A DNA stretch of 64,000 nt from Streptomyces shenzhenensis. GTDB lineage: Bacteria > Actinomycetota > Actinomycetes > Streptomycetales > Streptomycetaceae. The stretch lies in assembly GCF_021462265.1 (NCBI RefSeq), contig NZ_JAJONF010000004.1, forward strand, positions 248,001 through 312,000, in the 5' to 3' direction. The translations under genes were made by a program, and so were the position numbers. A model generated the notes under the pieces. The model had not been told where the DNA came from. It searched no databases and was given only the letters and a program-made list of their open reading frames with translations. This document shows positions 1 through 8,015 of the stretch, piece by piece. Every line of letters starts with the position of its first letter. Within the stretch, counting starts at the first letter, position 1.

Positions 1-1
1 G

Positions 2-1276
2 GAGCGGGTGACGGAGGAGTGGCGGGAGCTGGCCGGACGGGCGGCCCGGATCGCCCGCCGGCTGCCGGCGGCCGCCCAGGACGCGTGGTTCGAGCTGGTC
101 GGCTACGAGGTGACGGCGACCGCGAACCTGTACGCGCTGCGCGAGGCCGAGTTCACGAACCTGCTGTACGCCCGCCAGGGCAGAGCCGCGACGAACGACC
201 GAGCGGCGGCGGCCGAGGCGGGCCTGGCGGCCGATCTCGCCCTCGCCGAACGTTTCAACACCCGGGTGGCGGGCGGCAAATGGCGGGGCTTCCAGACCCA
301 GCCGCACATCGACTACGGGGACGTCGACCGGTACGGACCCAACGCGCCCTGGCAGCAGCCGGAGAAGGACAACGTGGCCCTGCCGGACGTCCTGTTCCCG
401 GCCGTACGGCGCATCGAGGTGCCGGACACGGCGGGGCTCGGGGTGTCGGTGGACGCCGACGAGGGGTCCCTGGACCTGCCGCCGTTCAGCCCCTACCAGA
501 CCCGGCCCCAGCAGTACGTCGAGGTCTTCAACCGGGGCCGGACGCCCTTCGACTACCAGGTGTCGGTGTCGGAGCCGTGGCTGACGGTGGACCGTCCCCG
601 CGGCCGGGTGACGGACCAGGTGCGGGTGATGGTGCGGGTGGACTGGTCACGGGCCCCGGCCGGCCGCGCGGAGGGGACGCTGACGGTGAGCGGGGCGGGG
701 GAGTCGGTGACGGTGGGGTGCGTCGCCGAGCAGCCGTCGGCCCGTGGGCTGCGGGGATTCGTGGAGGCCGGTGGCTATGTGGCGATCGACGCGGACCACT
801 ACCACCGCGCGGTCGGACAGTGGCGCCGGCTGGAGGGGATCGGCCGCACCGGGGCGGGGATGACGGCGTGGCCGGTGACGGGAGGCTGGGGAGACTCCCC
901 GGACTCCTGGCCCCGGCTGGAGTACGAGGTGAGCCTGCTGTCGGGCGGCGAGGTGACGGTCTGGGCCTATCTGTCGCCACGGAACCCGGCGCTGCCCACG
1001 GGTACCGGGCTGCGTTACGCCCTGTCCTTCGACGACCAGGAACCCCAGCCCGTCGACATCACGGCCGGCGCGGACGACGGCCTCCTGAACACGGTGTGGG
1101 CCCGCAACACCTCCGACAACGTGAACCGCACGGTGACTCGCCACACGGTGGGATCCGGGACCCACCGCCTGACGTTCTGGTCGGTCGACCCCACGGTGGT
1201 GGTACAGCGACTGGTGCTGGACACGGGCGGCCTGACACCGACGTATCTGGGGCCGCTGGAGAGCCGGCGGTTGTAG
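2..1276 (+). CDS. GH115 alpha-glucuronidase, C-terminal part (5' truncated by window)
   Basis: The reading frame is open from base 2, so the gene begins upstream; about 424 C-terminal residues are visible, whereas GH115 enzymes are usually 800-1000 residues. GH115 enzymes remove (4-O-methyl)-glucuronic acid side chains from xylan. The family's C-terminal module is recognisable in YVAIDADHYHRAV (about 255 residues into the visible part) followed by WRRLEGIGRTGAGMTAWPVT. Before it lies a beta-sandwich-like stretch with PWLTVDRPRGRVT. The helical first part (AWFELVGYEVTATANLYALR) fits the region just after the catalytic barrel; the catalytic residues themselves are outside the window. An internal ATG-like GTG at base 8 is not the true start. 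The xylanase and xylosidase genes at the other end of the window suggest a shared xylan role. The gene converges on the fragment that follows. Confidence 0.85.
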   Translation, partial: ERVTEEWRELAGRAARIARRLPAAAQDAWFELVGYEVTATANLYALREAEFTNLLYARQGRAATNDRAAAAEAGLAADLALAERFNTRVAGGKWRGFQTQPHIDYGDVDRYGPNAPWQQPEKDNVALPDVLFPAVRRIEVPDTAGLGVSVDADEGSLDLPPFSPYQTRPQQYVEVFNRGRTPFDYQVSVSEPWLTVDRPRGRVTDQVRVMVRVDWSRAPAGRAEGTLTVSGAGESVTVGCVAEQPSARGLRGFVEAGGYVAIDADHYHRAVGQWRRLEGIGRTGAGMTAWPVTGGWGDSPDSWPRLEYEVSLLSGGEVTVWAYLSPRNPALPTGTGLRYALSFDDQEPQPVDITAGADDGLLNTVWARNTSDNVNRTVTRHTVGSGTHRLTFWSVDPTVVVQRLVLDTGGLTPTYLGPLESRRL

Positions 1277-1294
1277 CCGCCGGCTCCGCGAGGC

Positions 1295-1627
1295 TCAGCC
1301 GAAGGCGAGCTTTCCCGTCCAGCCGCTGATCACGGTGCTGTAGCCGCCGATCGCCGTCCTGCCGCCGAAGCAGAGGCGCACGCTGCCGCCGCTCATGTGG
1401 GCGTACAGGTCGGGGATCCCGTCGGCGTTGACGTCCGGGACGGCGAGGAAGCGGGGCACGTCGGTGCTGGACCAGCCACCGGCCGCGTATTCGGCGTCGG
1501 AGCCGTCGGCACTCGCCGCCGCGGTGGCGAGGGAGAGGACATCGACCCCGGAGCCGCCCGAGCCGGCCTTGCCCTTGCGCAGGAGCAGCCGGCCGGAGTC
1601 CGGGAGGAGAGTGAGGCCTGGGGGACC
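1295..1627 (-). pseudogene. Fragment of FG-GAP/VCBS-repeat secreted protein (C-terminal remnant)
   Basis: On the minus strand this frame ends at TGA 1295-1297 and encodes about 110 residues containing DVNADGIPDLYAHMSGGSV, the calcium-loop motif of an FG-GAP/VCBS beta-propeller repeat, and the terminal GWTGKLAFG. It has no convincing start codon or ribosome site. Upstream it abuts, in the same frame, the stop codon of the TetR gene at 1628. A whole FG-GAP protein would have several hundred residues and a signal peptide, so this is a truncated tail left by a deletion. Seen: the motif and the missing 5' part. Inferred: that it is not expressed. Confidence 0.6.
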
Positions 1628-2239
1628 TCAGTGGCCTTCCCCTGGTTCGTGGGCCGTGCTGTCGGCCGGAGTGAGGCAGCGGCGCACCAGTGTGAGGGTG
1701 CGTTCCGTGACCGTGTCGAGCGGGGTGCCCCGGTCGACGGCGGCGAGGGCCGTGTGCAGCATCCCGGCGATCAGGTCCGCCGTGAGCGCGGGTTCGGGAG
1801 CACCGATCTGCCGGACGGCCGCGCGGAAGGGTTCGACCTGCTCCAGATGGAGTTCCATCAGCCGTTCCTGGCAGGCGGGGGCGAGACCGGCGCTCATGAG
1901 GACGGCGGCGGGCCGGTGTGCGCCTTCGGCGCCGAGGCGGAGGCTTTCCCGGAAGAACGCCTCGACGCGTTCCACCGGGCCGTTCGCGGTGGCCATGGCG
2001 CCTGCGAGTGCCTCGTTGGAGCGCCGGAAGGCTTCTTCGATGATGGTGGCCAGCAGGGCCGCGGAGGAACCGAAGTACTGGTAGACGCTGGAGCGGGCGA
2101 GGCCCGCGCGGGCGCCGACCGCCGCGGGTGTGACGGCGGTGGCGCCCTCGTTCACCAGGATGTCGATCGCCGCCCCGATCAGCGCCTCGCGCTGCTGGGC
2201 GCGATGTTCGGCGACGGTGGAAGCGTTGATCTTCGGCAT
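1628..2239 (-). CDS. TetR/AcrR family transcriptional regulator
   Basis: A 203-residue protein with a classical N-terminal TetR helix-turn-helix at about residues 18-63: REALIGAAIDILVNEGATAV, then VGARAGLARSSVYQYFGS. The rest is a helical ligand and dimerisation domain without an obvious ligand signature. TetR proteins are usually repressors released by a small molecule. The gene is last in a minus-strand run permease, ATPase, regulator, so it probably controls that operon and itself. The palindrome at 4247-4286, over the operon promoter, is the natural binding site. Its start is ATG at 2239; an 88-base gap separates it from the ATPase stop. The ligand is unknown. Confidence 0.88.
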   Translation of the reverse strand: MPKINASTVAEHRAQQREALIGAAIDILVNEGATAVTPAAVGARAGLARSSVYQYFGSSAALLATIIEEAFRRSNEALAGAMATANGPVERVEAFFRESLRLGAEGAHRPAAVLMSAGLAPACQERLMELHLEQVEPFRAAVRQIGAPEPALTADLIAGMLHTALAAVDRGTPLDTVTERTLTLVRRCLTPADSTAHEPGEGH

Positions 2240-2291
2240 GCGGGACAGACTCCTGGGTGGCGAGCGGGGCCGGGAGTGCGGCGTCGGCGTG

Positions 2292-2327
2292 CGGCCAAGG
2301 CGGCCAAGGCGGCCAGGGTGGCCAAGG
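2292..2327. repeat. Four tandem 9-bp repeats (CGGCCAAGG)
   Basis: Two exact CGGCCAAGG units are followed by two one-mismatch copies (CGGCCAGGG, TGGCCAAGG). They fill the gap between the ATPase stop and the TetR start. On the minus strand this is the leader just upstream of the TetR gene. It could vary in copy number by slippage; no function is evident. Confidence 0.7.
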
Positions 2328-3044
2328 TCAGGACAGGCGGCCGTCGACCATCTCGTACACCCGGTCGGCAGCGTCCATTATCGCCGTGTCGTGGGTGACC
2401 ATGACCGTGGCTGTGCCGCGCTCATGGGTCTGCTCGGCGATCAGCCGTACCGCCTCGGCCGAACGTACCCGGTCCAGCGCGGAGGTGGGTTCGTCCACCA
2501 GCAGGACGGCGGGGGAGGTCATCAGCGCGCGGGCCAGACCGGCGCGCTGCCGTTCGCCTCCGGACAACTGGTGCGGGCGGGCGCCGGCGCGGTGCGAGAG
2601 CCCTACCGCCTCGATGAGTTCGTCGGCCCGGGTCCGGCCCGCGGCGTCGAGACGGCCGTCGATGTGCAGGGGCAGCAGGAGCTGTTCGCGGACGGTCAGG
2701 GAGGCCAGCAGGTTCGACTGCTGGAAGACGAAGCCGATGTGGTGACGGCGGGCCGCGGTGCGTTCCTTGTCCGACAGGGCGGTCAGCTCGGTGCCGGCGA
2801 TGTGGACGGTGCCCGAGGTGGGCCGTTGAAGGCCGCCGGCGACGGCGAGGAGGCTGGATTTGCCGGAGCCCGAGGGGCCGACGACGGCGACGAACTCGCC
2901 GGGAGCGACGGTCAGGCTGACGTCGGCGAGGGCGGTGACGGCGGTGTCGCCGTCCCCCAGGGTGAGGGTGATGTCGAGCATGCGCAGGCCGCCGGGGCCG
3001 GCGGTGTCCGAGGCGGCCTGGCGGCCGGTGGCGGGCGTGGTCAT
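2328..3044 (-). CDS. ABC transporter ATP-binding protein (MacB/LolD type)
   Basis: A 238-residue nucleotide-binding subunit. Walker A is GPSGSGKSS (about residues 57-65), the signature is LSGGERQR (about 160), and Walker B with the D-loop is VLLVDEPTSALD (about 181-192); the switch histidine is in MVTHD near the end. This sequence type groups with LolD/MacB/FtsE ATPases, which power FtsX-like permeases in lipoprotein or peptide extrusion rather than nutrient import. The ATG overlaps the permease stop by four bases (ATGA), so the two are translationally coupled. There is no substrate-binding protein nearby, which also argues for export or membrane remodelling. Confidence 0.93.
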   Translation of the reverse strand: MTTPATGRQAASDTAGPGGLRMLDITLTLGDGDTAVTALADVSLTVAPGEFVAVVGPSGSGKSSLLAVAGGLQRPTSGTVHIAGTELTALSDKERTAARRHHIGFVFQQSNLLASLTVREQLLLPLHIDGRLDAAGRTRADELIEAVGLSHRAGARPHQLSGGERQRAGLARALMTSPAVLLVDEPTSALDRVRSAEAVRLIAEQTHERGTATVMVTHDTAIMDAADRVYEMVDGRLS

Positions 3045-4168
3045 CGGGTGGCTCCCAGAGCGGTCAGGGGGTCGACGGCGGTGATGCGGCGGACTGCGAC
3101 GACGGCGCCCACGGTGCCGAGCCCGATGAGGAGGCCGGCGGAGGTGGCGATGGCGGGGGCGGAGAGGGAGAACGGGGCCTTGCCGATCATCGCGCTCCCC
3201 AGGGCCAGGCCGACGGCGGTGCCGACGGCCGTCGCGCCGACCAGCACGGCGACGACCTGTGCCAGCGCGTCGCGCAGGATGTATCCGGTGGGGGCGCCGA
3301 GCGCCTTCAGCAGGGCGATCTCGGCCTTGCGCTGCACGGTCCAGACGGTGAAGAAGGCACCGACGACCAGGGCGGAGATGGCGTACAGGAAGCCCTTGAT
3401 CAGGGCCATGGTGCTCGACTCGGCCGTGTAGCCCGGGGAGGCGTCGTAGGTGGCCTCCTTGGTGTCGGCGTGGGTGCCGGTCGCCTTCTCGACGGCGGCG
3501 ACGTCGGCCCCCGGCTCAAGGGTCAGGGCGACGGCCGTGGCCTGCCGGCGTGCGGCCTCGGGCAGGTCGCCCGGCAGGCCGTAGTGCAGGTGACGCCAGG
3601 TGTCGAGGTCGGTGTAGACGACGCCGATGTGGCCGTAGGAGACGGTGTCGTCGACCAGACCGACGACCTTCAGCCGTACCTTGCTCTTGTCCGCGGTCAG
3701 GACGTCGCCGACCTTCACGCCGAGGTCGGCGATCTCCCGGGTGATGACGATGCCGGTGCCGGCTTCCTTCAGGCTCTCACCGCTGGTGGGGCGGGGGGCC
3801 AGAGGCGAGTCCGGCGCCATGCCGAAGACAGCGAGGTTGACCTGCTCGCCCTTCTCGGCGCCCTGGGCCACCTGGGCGTTGGCCAGGGTGTTCCCGAACG
3901 GCTCCGCCCGCTTCACCCCCGGGGCCTTGGACCACTCCTGCCAGGCCTTCTGCTCGACGGTGGACCGGGAGAACTGCTCACTGGTGGCCTTCTCGTCGAA
4001 GGCCATATGGGTCACGGGCAGCGCGCGCAGACCGGATATGCCGGCATCCGCCAGGCCGGAGGCGAGCCCGGACAGGAGTACGCCGAGTACGGCGATGAGC
4101 GCGACCACCGCACCCATCAGGGCGAAGCGACCGCGGGCGAAGCGCAGATCGCGTAGGGCGAGGAACAC
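3041..4168 (-). CDS. FtsX-like ABC transporter permease (DevC/MacB type)
   Basis: With GTG at 4168 as start the protein has 375 residues. This start is chosen over the longer ATG at 4219 because GGAGAA lies 6 nt before it and it gives the usual N-terminus (V/M)FLALRDLRFARGRFALMG. There is one N-terminal transmembrane helix (about 17-37), a large extracytoplasmic domain (about 40-250), and three C-terminal helices with the conserved QRKAEIALLKALGAPTGYI between the first two, the FtsX/DevC plan. It partners the ATPase that overlaps its stop. The promoter and operator lie just upstream at 4247-4286. The substrate is not deducible. Confidence 0.9.
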   Translation of the reverse strand: MFLALRDLRFARGRFALMGAVVALIAVLGVLLSGLASGLADAGISGLRALPVTHMAFDEKATSEQFSRSTVEQKAWQEWSKAPGVKRAEPFGNTLANAQVAQGAEKGEQVNLAVFGMAPDSPLAPRPTSGESLKEAGTGIVITREIADLGVKVGDVLTADKSKVRLKVVGLVDDTVSYGHIGVVYTDLDTWRHLHYGLPGDLPEAARRQATAVALTLEPGADVAAVEKATGTHADTKEATYDASPGYTAESSTMALIKGFLYAISALVVGAFFTVWTVQRKAEIALLKALGAPTGYILRDALAQVVAVLVGATAVGTAVGLALGSAMIGKAPFSLSAPAIATSAGLLIGLGTVGAVVAVRRITAVDPLTALGATR

Positions 4169-4246
4169 AGGATCTTCTCCGAGCGACGACGATGACGGCC
4201 GCGACGGCTGGACCCGCACGGCCTTTGCGTGAACTTGACGACTTGC

Positions 4247-4286
4247 GTGTCGGCATCCTAGCGGATGTTGCCGACACGAGTGTCGG
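4247..4286 (-). promoter_or_regulatory. Promoter -10 and TetR-type operator of the permease operon
   Basis: CCGACAC-GA-GTGTCGG at 4271-4286 is a perfect 7-2-7 palindrome, and a third GTGTCGG half-site lies at 4247-4253, 33 bp from the matching half. Between them, on the minus strand, TAGGAT (4255-4260) is a good -10 hexamer about 85 bases upstream of the permease start. Half-sites flank and overlap the core promoter, as expected for repression by a TetR dimer. That the TetR at 1628-2239 is the binder is inferred from linkage. Confidence 0.65.
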
Positions 4287-4526
4287 TATGTTGCTCACGT
4301 GCGTGCCCTGCGGTGCCGTGCCTGGTTGTGGCGGCTGTGCAGTGAAGGGGGTGGAGATTTCCCCGTTCGCGTCACTCGGTGTGGTCGCGTGTGCCTACCG
4401 TGAGCAGTGACGGAGTCGTTGCATACGGTCACTGTCCGCTGGTGGTCCGGTGGTGTCCGGGCCGTCGGACGTGGTCGCACGGGCAGGGCGTCGTCGAGGG
4501 ACGTTCGTATGACGGAGGGGTGCGCG

Positions 4527-5402
4527 ATGAGCGTGGACGGGGCGGTGGAGCGGCTCAGGAACGAGGCGGACGAGCCGGGTTGGGAGGTGGACCCCGATGA
4601 CGATTGGGGCGTCGCGGTCATCACGACCGTCGGGCGTCAGCTGAAGCTGCGGCGGGAGGCGGTGGGGATGCGGGCCGCCGAGTTCGGGGTGGCGGTCGGG
4701 TACGGGGAGGACATGGTCTACAAAATCGAGGGCGGGAAGCGGATTCCCCGGCCGGAGTATCTGGACAGGGCCGACGAGGTATTGGCTGCCGGTGGGCTGC
4801 TCTCGGCGATGAAGGAGGACGTACGGCGGGTTCGGTACCCGAAGAAGGTGCGTGACCTGGCGCAGTTGGAGGCGAAGGCGGTCGAGCTCCAGCTCTACGA
4901 TCCGCTCAACATCCACGGGTTGTTGCAGACACCGGAATACGCGCGTGGGCTGCTCCTGATGCGCCGCCCGGCGTACAGCCGGGACGAGGTGGAGCGGTTC
5001 ATCGCCGCGCGCGTGGCCCGTAAGGCCGTCTTCGAGCGGGACCCGGCGCCGGAACTCAGCTTCGTTCTGGAGGAATGGACGCTACGGCGTCCGCTCGGCG
5101 GGCGGGCGGTACTCCGTCAGCAGCTGGAACACCTGCTGGAGGCCGCGCAGTTGCGGAACGTCGAGCTTCAGGTGATGCCGATGGATCGTGAGGAGCACGC
5201 CGGGGTCGACGGCGGAATCGAGGTGCTGAAGTCCGAGGACGGTTCGGCGGTGGGGCGTTCGCCGGCAGTGGCCAACGGCCGACCGGTGTCCGATGCGAAG
5301 CAGCTCCGTATCCTTGAACTGCGGTACGGCATCATCCGGGCGCAGGCGCTCACGCCACGTGAGTCGACGGCCTTCATCGAACAACTGCTGGGGGAGACAT
5401 GA
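4527..5402 (+). CDS. Helix-turn-helix regulator with DUF5753 domain (Scr1-type)
   Basis: A 291-residue protein from ATG 4527, chosen because GGAGGGG lies 6 nt upstream; ATGs at 4407 and 4509 are in frame but poorly placed. An XRE-type HTH lies at about 30-80 (TVGRQLKLRREAVGMRAAEF, then MVYKIEGGKRIPRP). The remainder is the DUF5753 effector domain, recognisable from NIHGLLQTPEYARGLL and the closing SREST-like TPRESTAFIEQLL. Such genes are very numerous in Streptomyces and nearly always precede a DUF397 gene, as here (ATGA overlap). They have been described as antitoxin-like regulators of the small partner and as developmental regulators. The target of this one is unknown. Confidence 0.9.
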   Translation: MSVDGAVERLRNEADEPGWEVDPDDDWGVAVITTVGRQLKLRREAVGMRAAEFGVAVGYGEDMVYKIEGGKRIPRPEYLDRADEVLAAGGLLSAMKEDVRRVRYPKKVRDLAQLEAKAVELQLYDPLNIHGLLQTPEYARGLLLMRRPAYSRDEVERFIAARVARKAVFERDPAPELSFVLEEWTLRRPLGGRAVLRQQLEHLLEAAQLRNVELQVMPMDREEHAGVDGGIEVLKSEDGSAVGRSPAVANGRPVSDAKQLRILELRYGIIRAQALTPRESTAFIEQLLGET

Positions 5403-5626
5403 TCCGCAGGACCTCGGCCGAGAACGCCTCCGGTCTGACGTGGTTCAAGAGCAGCTACAGCAGCGGCAGCGAAGGCGACTCCTGCGTCGAAGTCGCCATC
5501 AGCCCCTCCACCGTCCACATCCGCGACTCCAAGAACACCGCGGCCCCCGCCCGCGGCCCCCACCTCACTTTCCCGCCCGCCACTTGGGCGGCCTTCCTCT
5601 CCCACGCGGCCGCCGTCGGCGAGTGA
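5399..5626 (+). CDS. DUF397 domain protein
   Basis: A 75-residue protein whose sequence matches the DUF397 pattern: LTWFKSSYSSGSEGDSCVEVA near the N-terminus, IRDSKN in the middle and FPPATWAAFL near the end. Its ATG overlaps the stop of the DUF5753 regulator by four bases, the standard arrangement for this pair. Members are small cytoplasmic proteins without catalytic motifs; the pair is commonly treated as a toxin-antitoxin-like or regulatory unit (Scr1/Scr2 type). No second partner lies downstream. Confidence 0.9.
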   Translation: MIRRTSAENASGLTWFKSSYSSGSEGDSCVEVAISPSTVHIRDSKNTAAPARGPHLTFPPATWAAFLSHAAAVGE

Positions 5627-5633
5627 GGTACGC

Positions 5634-6096
5634 CCGCGAGCTGGTCGCCCCGCTGGGGCGGTGGTCGCCGTGGGCGCGCTGAACGCGACCGGTACCTGGT
5701 CGTTCGCCGATGTCGCGGTCGGTGCGTTCGTGGCGGGCGGACGGCAGCAGTGGGACCGCCTCCTCGCCGCAGTCGGCTCGCTCCGCGCCTTCGGCGGCGA
5801 CGGGGCCAGGGCGACCGCCGACAGCCACCGGCGGAGCCGGCCGAGCCGTTCACGTACGTCGGCGGCCTCGACGGGCGGCTTCGGCCGGCGCCCCGCCGTA
5901 GAGCACGTGGCCTGCGCGGGCGGTGCTGCCGTCCTCGGTGCCAGGGAGATCACCTTCGTGCGCGAGGCGGTTCACTCGTCGGTGGCAGACCCGTTCCACG
6001 AGCCCGGCGACCCTGGCCGGTCAGGCCTCGCCGCCGGGGACGTCCTTCAACAGGGCATCGCCGCACGTCGATGACGAGCAGTGCGGTGTCCGGCAT
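5634..6096 (-). pseudogene. Decayed coding sequence, possibly isochorismatase-like N-terminus
   Basis: No intact gene spans the 499 bases between the DUF397 gene and 6126. On the minus strand an ATG at 6096 starts MPDTALLVIDVRR, the N-terminal pattern of isochorismatase-fold hydrolases. The frame then shifts, and the continuation DVPGGEA, stop, PARVAGLVERV lies in another frame with an in-frame TGA. Farther on, high-GC3 codons jump between frames again. A plus-strand frame at 5661 (GALNATGTWSFADVAVGAF) also has good codon bias for about 45 codons, so strand and identity are not certain. It looks like one or two genes broken by several indels. Confidence 0.3.
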
Positions 6097-6125
6097 GCCG
6101 TGAGCCTGTCCGCGGAGAACACCGG

Positions 6126-6473
6126 CTACTCCGCCTTGTTCCCGCCACCACCCTGTTGCGGCTGGCCCTCCGGCCGCACCGCGTCCTTCGCCTTCTTCGC
6201 GAGGTCGTCGTCCAGCTTCTTGAACTCGCGGACCACGGTGTCGGACATGTCGGCGAGGGAGTCGATCTGCTTGGTGATGTCCTCGCGGCCGTCGTGCCAG
6301 TTGGACTCGAAGTCGTCGAGGGCGTCGTAGACGGTGCCGCTGCCGACGTCGTCCTTGTAGGACTCGAACATCTTCTTGGTGTGGTTGAGGCGTTCCTTGA
6401 TGGAGCGCAGCTTGCGGCCGTAGTCCTCAAGCTCGCTCAGCGGTATGGCGAGGTCGCTCTTGCCGTTGCCCAC
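6126..6473 (-). CDS. WXG100-like small helical protein
   Basis: A 115-residue, strongly charged, all-helical protein from GTG 6473 (GGGGA 8 nt upstream; a longer frame to 6515 adds only low-complexity residues). It has two predicted helices, LSELEDYGRKLRSIKERLNH and a second ending in DMSDTVVREFKKL, separated by a turn containing FESNWHDGRED. The NWHDG element sits where WXG100 proteins have W-x-G, but the motif is not exact. It ends in a glycine and glutamine tail. Proteins of this shape are ESX/type VII secretion substrates or chaperones. The large RHS protein downstream also begins with a WXG-like helical region, so the two may be functionally related; that is inference from position. Confidence 0.6.
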   Translation of the reverse strand: MGNGKSDLAIPLSELEDYGRKLRSIKERLNHTKKMFESYKDDVGSGTVYDALDDFESNWHDGREDITKQIDSLADMSDTVVREFKKLDDDLAKKAKDAVRPEGQPQQGGGGNKAE

Positions 6474-6551
6474 GTGACCGTCCCCCGTTCGCGCATCTCG
6501 TAGTCTGGGGCGCACCGTATATCAGATCACCGGACGGGGGCGGCGTACACC

Positions 6552-7199
6552 ATGGCGCGCTATATGGAGACGCTCACCATCGAGCGCGGCGGTTTCCGGA
6601 TCAAGGTGCCGGAGTCGTGGTGGGAGTTCGACGTCCGGCCGGAGTCGCGGGACGACTCGATCCGGCGGATGGTGAACGAACGCGTCGCCCAGCACCCGGA
6701 GCTGGCGCAGTACCGGGACACCTACGTCGGCTTCCTGCGCAAGTCCGCCGCCGACGCCTGGAAGTCGGGCGCGATGTACTGCGGCTGCATGGCGGAGAGC
6801 TTCGGCGGCGACACCCCCATCACCGGCTCGGTCACGGTGTCGCTGGTCGGCGGCCGGACCCGCGAGGGCGCGCCGCTCTCCAACGACCCAGCCGCCATCG
6901 CCGCCCAGCTCGCTCCCAAGGAGGCCCACCGGGAGGGCGACTCCTGGCGCAAGGTGACGACCGTCGACATCGCCGGCGTCGGCCCCGCCGCCCGCACCTA
7001 CGGCATCGAGGACATCCCGATACCCGACGACAGCCTCAACCGCAGCATCCGCGCGGTCCTGATGCAGACCTTCATCCCGGTCCCCGGCCAGGAGGGCAAG
7101 GTGGCGTTGGTGGCAGGCAGCAGCCAGGTCCTGGACCTCGCCGACTCGTTCTTCGACATCTTCGACGCGATCACGTCGACGTTCCGGTTCGCGGACTGA
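6552..7199 (+). CDS. Hypothetical protein, 215 residues
   Basis: An intact gene with normal Streptomyces codon bias, starting at ATG 6552 with GGGGGCGG upstream, diverging from the WXG-like gene. The sequence starts METLTIERGGFRIKVPESWWEFD and contains GVGPAARTYGIED and ALVAGSSQVLDLADSFFDIFDAIT. It has no signal peptide, membrane segment or catalytic motif that I recognise. The compact beta-rich pattern resembles small conserved actinobacterial proteins found beside type VII-type WXG genes. Its position between the WXG-like gene and the RHS locus suggests an accessory role there; no function is assigned. Confidence 0.75.
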   Translation: MARYMETLTIERGGFRIKVPESWWEFDVRPESRDDSIRRMVNERVAQHPELAQYRDTYVGFLRKSAADAWKSGAMYCGCMAESFGGDTPITGSVTVSLVGGRTREGAPLSNDPAAIAAQLAPKEAHREGDSWRKVTTVDIAGVGPAARTYGIEDIPIPDDSLNRSIRAVLMQTFIPVPGQEGKVALVAGSSQVLDLADSFFDIFDAITSTFRFAD

Positions 7200-7203
7200 C
7201 CCT

Positions 7204-7674
7204 TTGCGGTGGGAGACGCGGTGGCAGACCGGCGAGGGCCTGCTGGGGCTCGACGACCCTGCGGAGTGGGACGCCGCGTTCGAGCGCGGCGAGGATCATC
7301 TCGGTACGGCGGTGATCGGGCTGGCCCTCAACTGCCCGTTGGAGGCGGCGTCCCCTCGGATCGTGAGGGCGATCAAACTTCCGGACCAGGGGGAGCGGGG
7401 GTACGCCTGTACGGCGGCGGGCACCGCGGCTCGCCTCAACGGCCGGCTGACCCCGGAACTGTTCGCCGCGCTGCGCGTTGAGGGGCCGGTCGGTACGGCC
7501 AAGGACGCGATCGGCGACACGCTCACCTTCGTGCCGTTCCGGGACCTGCCACCGTGGTTCAAGTGGCGGTGGGTGTACGTGACCGTGCGCGGCACGCTGG
7601 AGCACTGGTGGCTGTGGTGCACGGACGCGGTCGAGAACGGCCGGCGGGTCCTGCGTGGACGCCGCCTTCGCTGA
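7204..7674 (+). CDS. Hypothetical protein, 156 residues
   Basis: Starts with TTG at 7204, five bases after the preceding stop, giving MRWETRWQTGEGLLGLDDPAEWD; no better start is present, and tight spacing suggests coupling to the upstream gene. It holds a conserved-looking centre (LNCPLEAASPRIVRAIKLP) and a tryptophan-rich end (PWFKWRWVYVTVRGTLEHWW). There is no signal peptide or recognisable enzyme motif. Codon use matches the neighbours. It probably forms an operon with 6552-7199. I do not recognise the family. Confidence 0.65.
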   Translation: MRWETRWQTGEGLLGLDDPAEWDAAFERGEDHLGTAVIGLALNCPLEAASPRIVRAIKLPDQGERGYACTAAGTAARLNGRLTPELFAALRVEGPVGTAKDAIGDTLTFVPFRDLPPWFKWRWVYVTVRGTLEHWWLWCTDAVENGRRVLRGRRLR

Positions 7675-7704
7675 ACACTTCGGCTGAGCCGAGAGGATGC
7701 TCAC

Positions 7705-7917
7705 GTGCCTTCGAACACCCGTGGAGAACTCATTCGGCTGGTCCAGCAGATCATGGACGCGCGCCTCCCCGAGCGGGAACACGACGCTCTGCTGGAGGGA
7801 CTGAAGCAGAGTGTCCTGCATCCCCGGGTAAGCGACTTGAACTACTACTCGGACCCGGAACTCACTGCCGAGGAAGTGGTGGACCAGGCTCTGGCCTACC
7901 GCCCGATCGCGTTGTGA
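7705..7917 (+). CDS. Colicin/pyocin-type immunity-like protein
   Basis: A 70-residue acidic protein (GTG start at 7705) with the layout of E-colicin/S-pyocin immunity proteins: LIRLVQQIMDA in helix 1, DALLEGLKQSVLHP in helix 2, the short DLNYYSD loop where Im7/Im9 have the D-x-x-Y-Y motif of helix III, then TAEEVVDQALAYRP. Im proteins bind and block HNH-type nuclease tips. It lies 98 bases before a large RHS toxin gene, but that toxin's tip looks like a restriction-endonuclease fold rather than HNH. The gene may therefore be an orphan immunity gene against rivals' toxins. The family call rests on motif layout only. Confidence 0.6.
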   Translation: MPSNTRGELIRLVQQIMDARLPEREHDALLEGLKQSVLHPRVSDLNYYSDPELTAEEVVDQALAYRPIAL

Positions 7918-8015
7918 GCCTGACCCGCCGGGCTTCACCTCGAACGGCCGTTCCTAGTAAGTTCGCGTCTGCACAGGCTTGTTGACGGGGCGTACGCGAC
8001 GGGGGTTGCGGGGAC

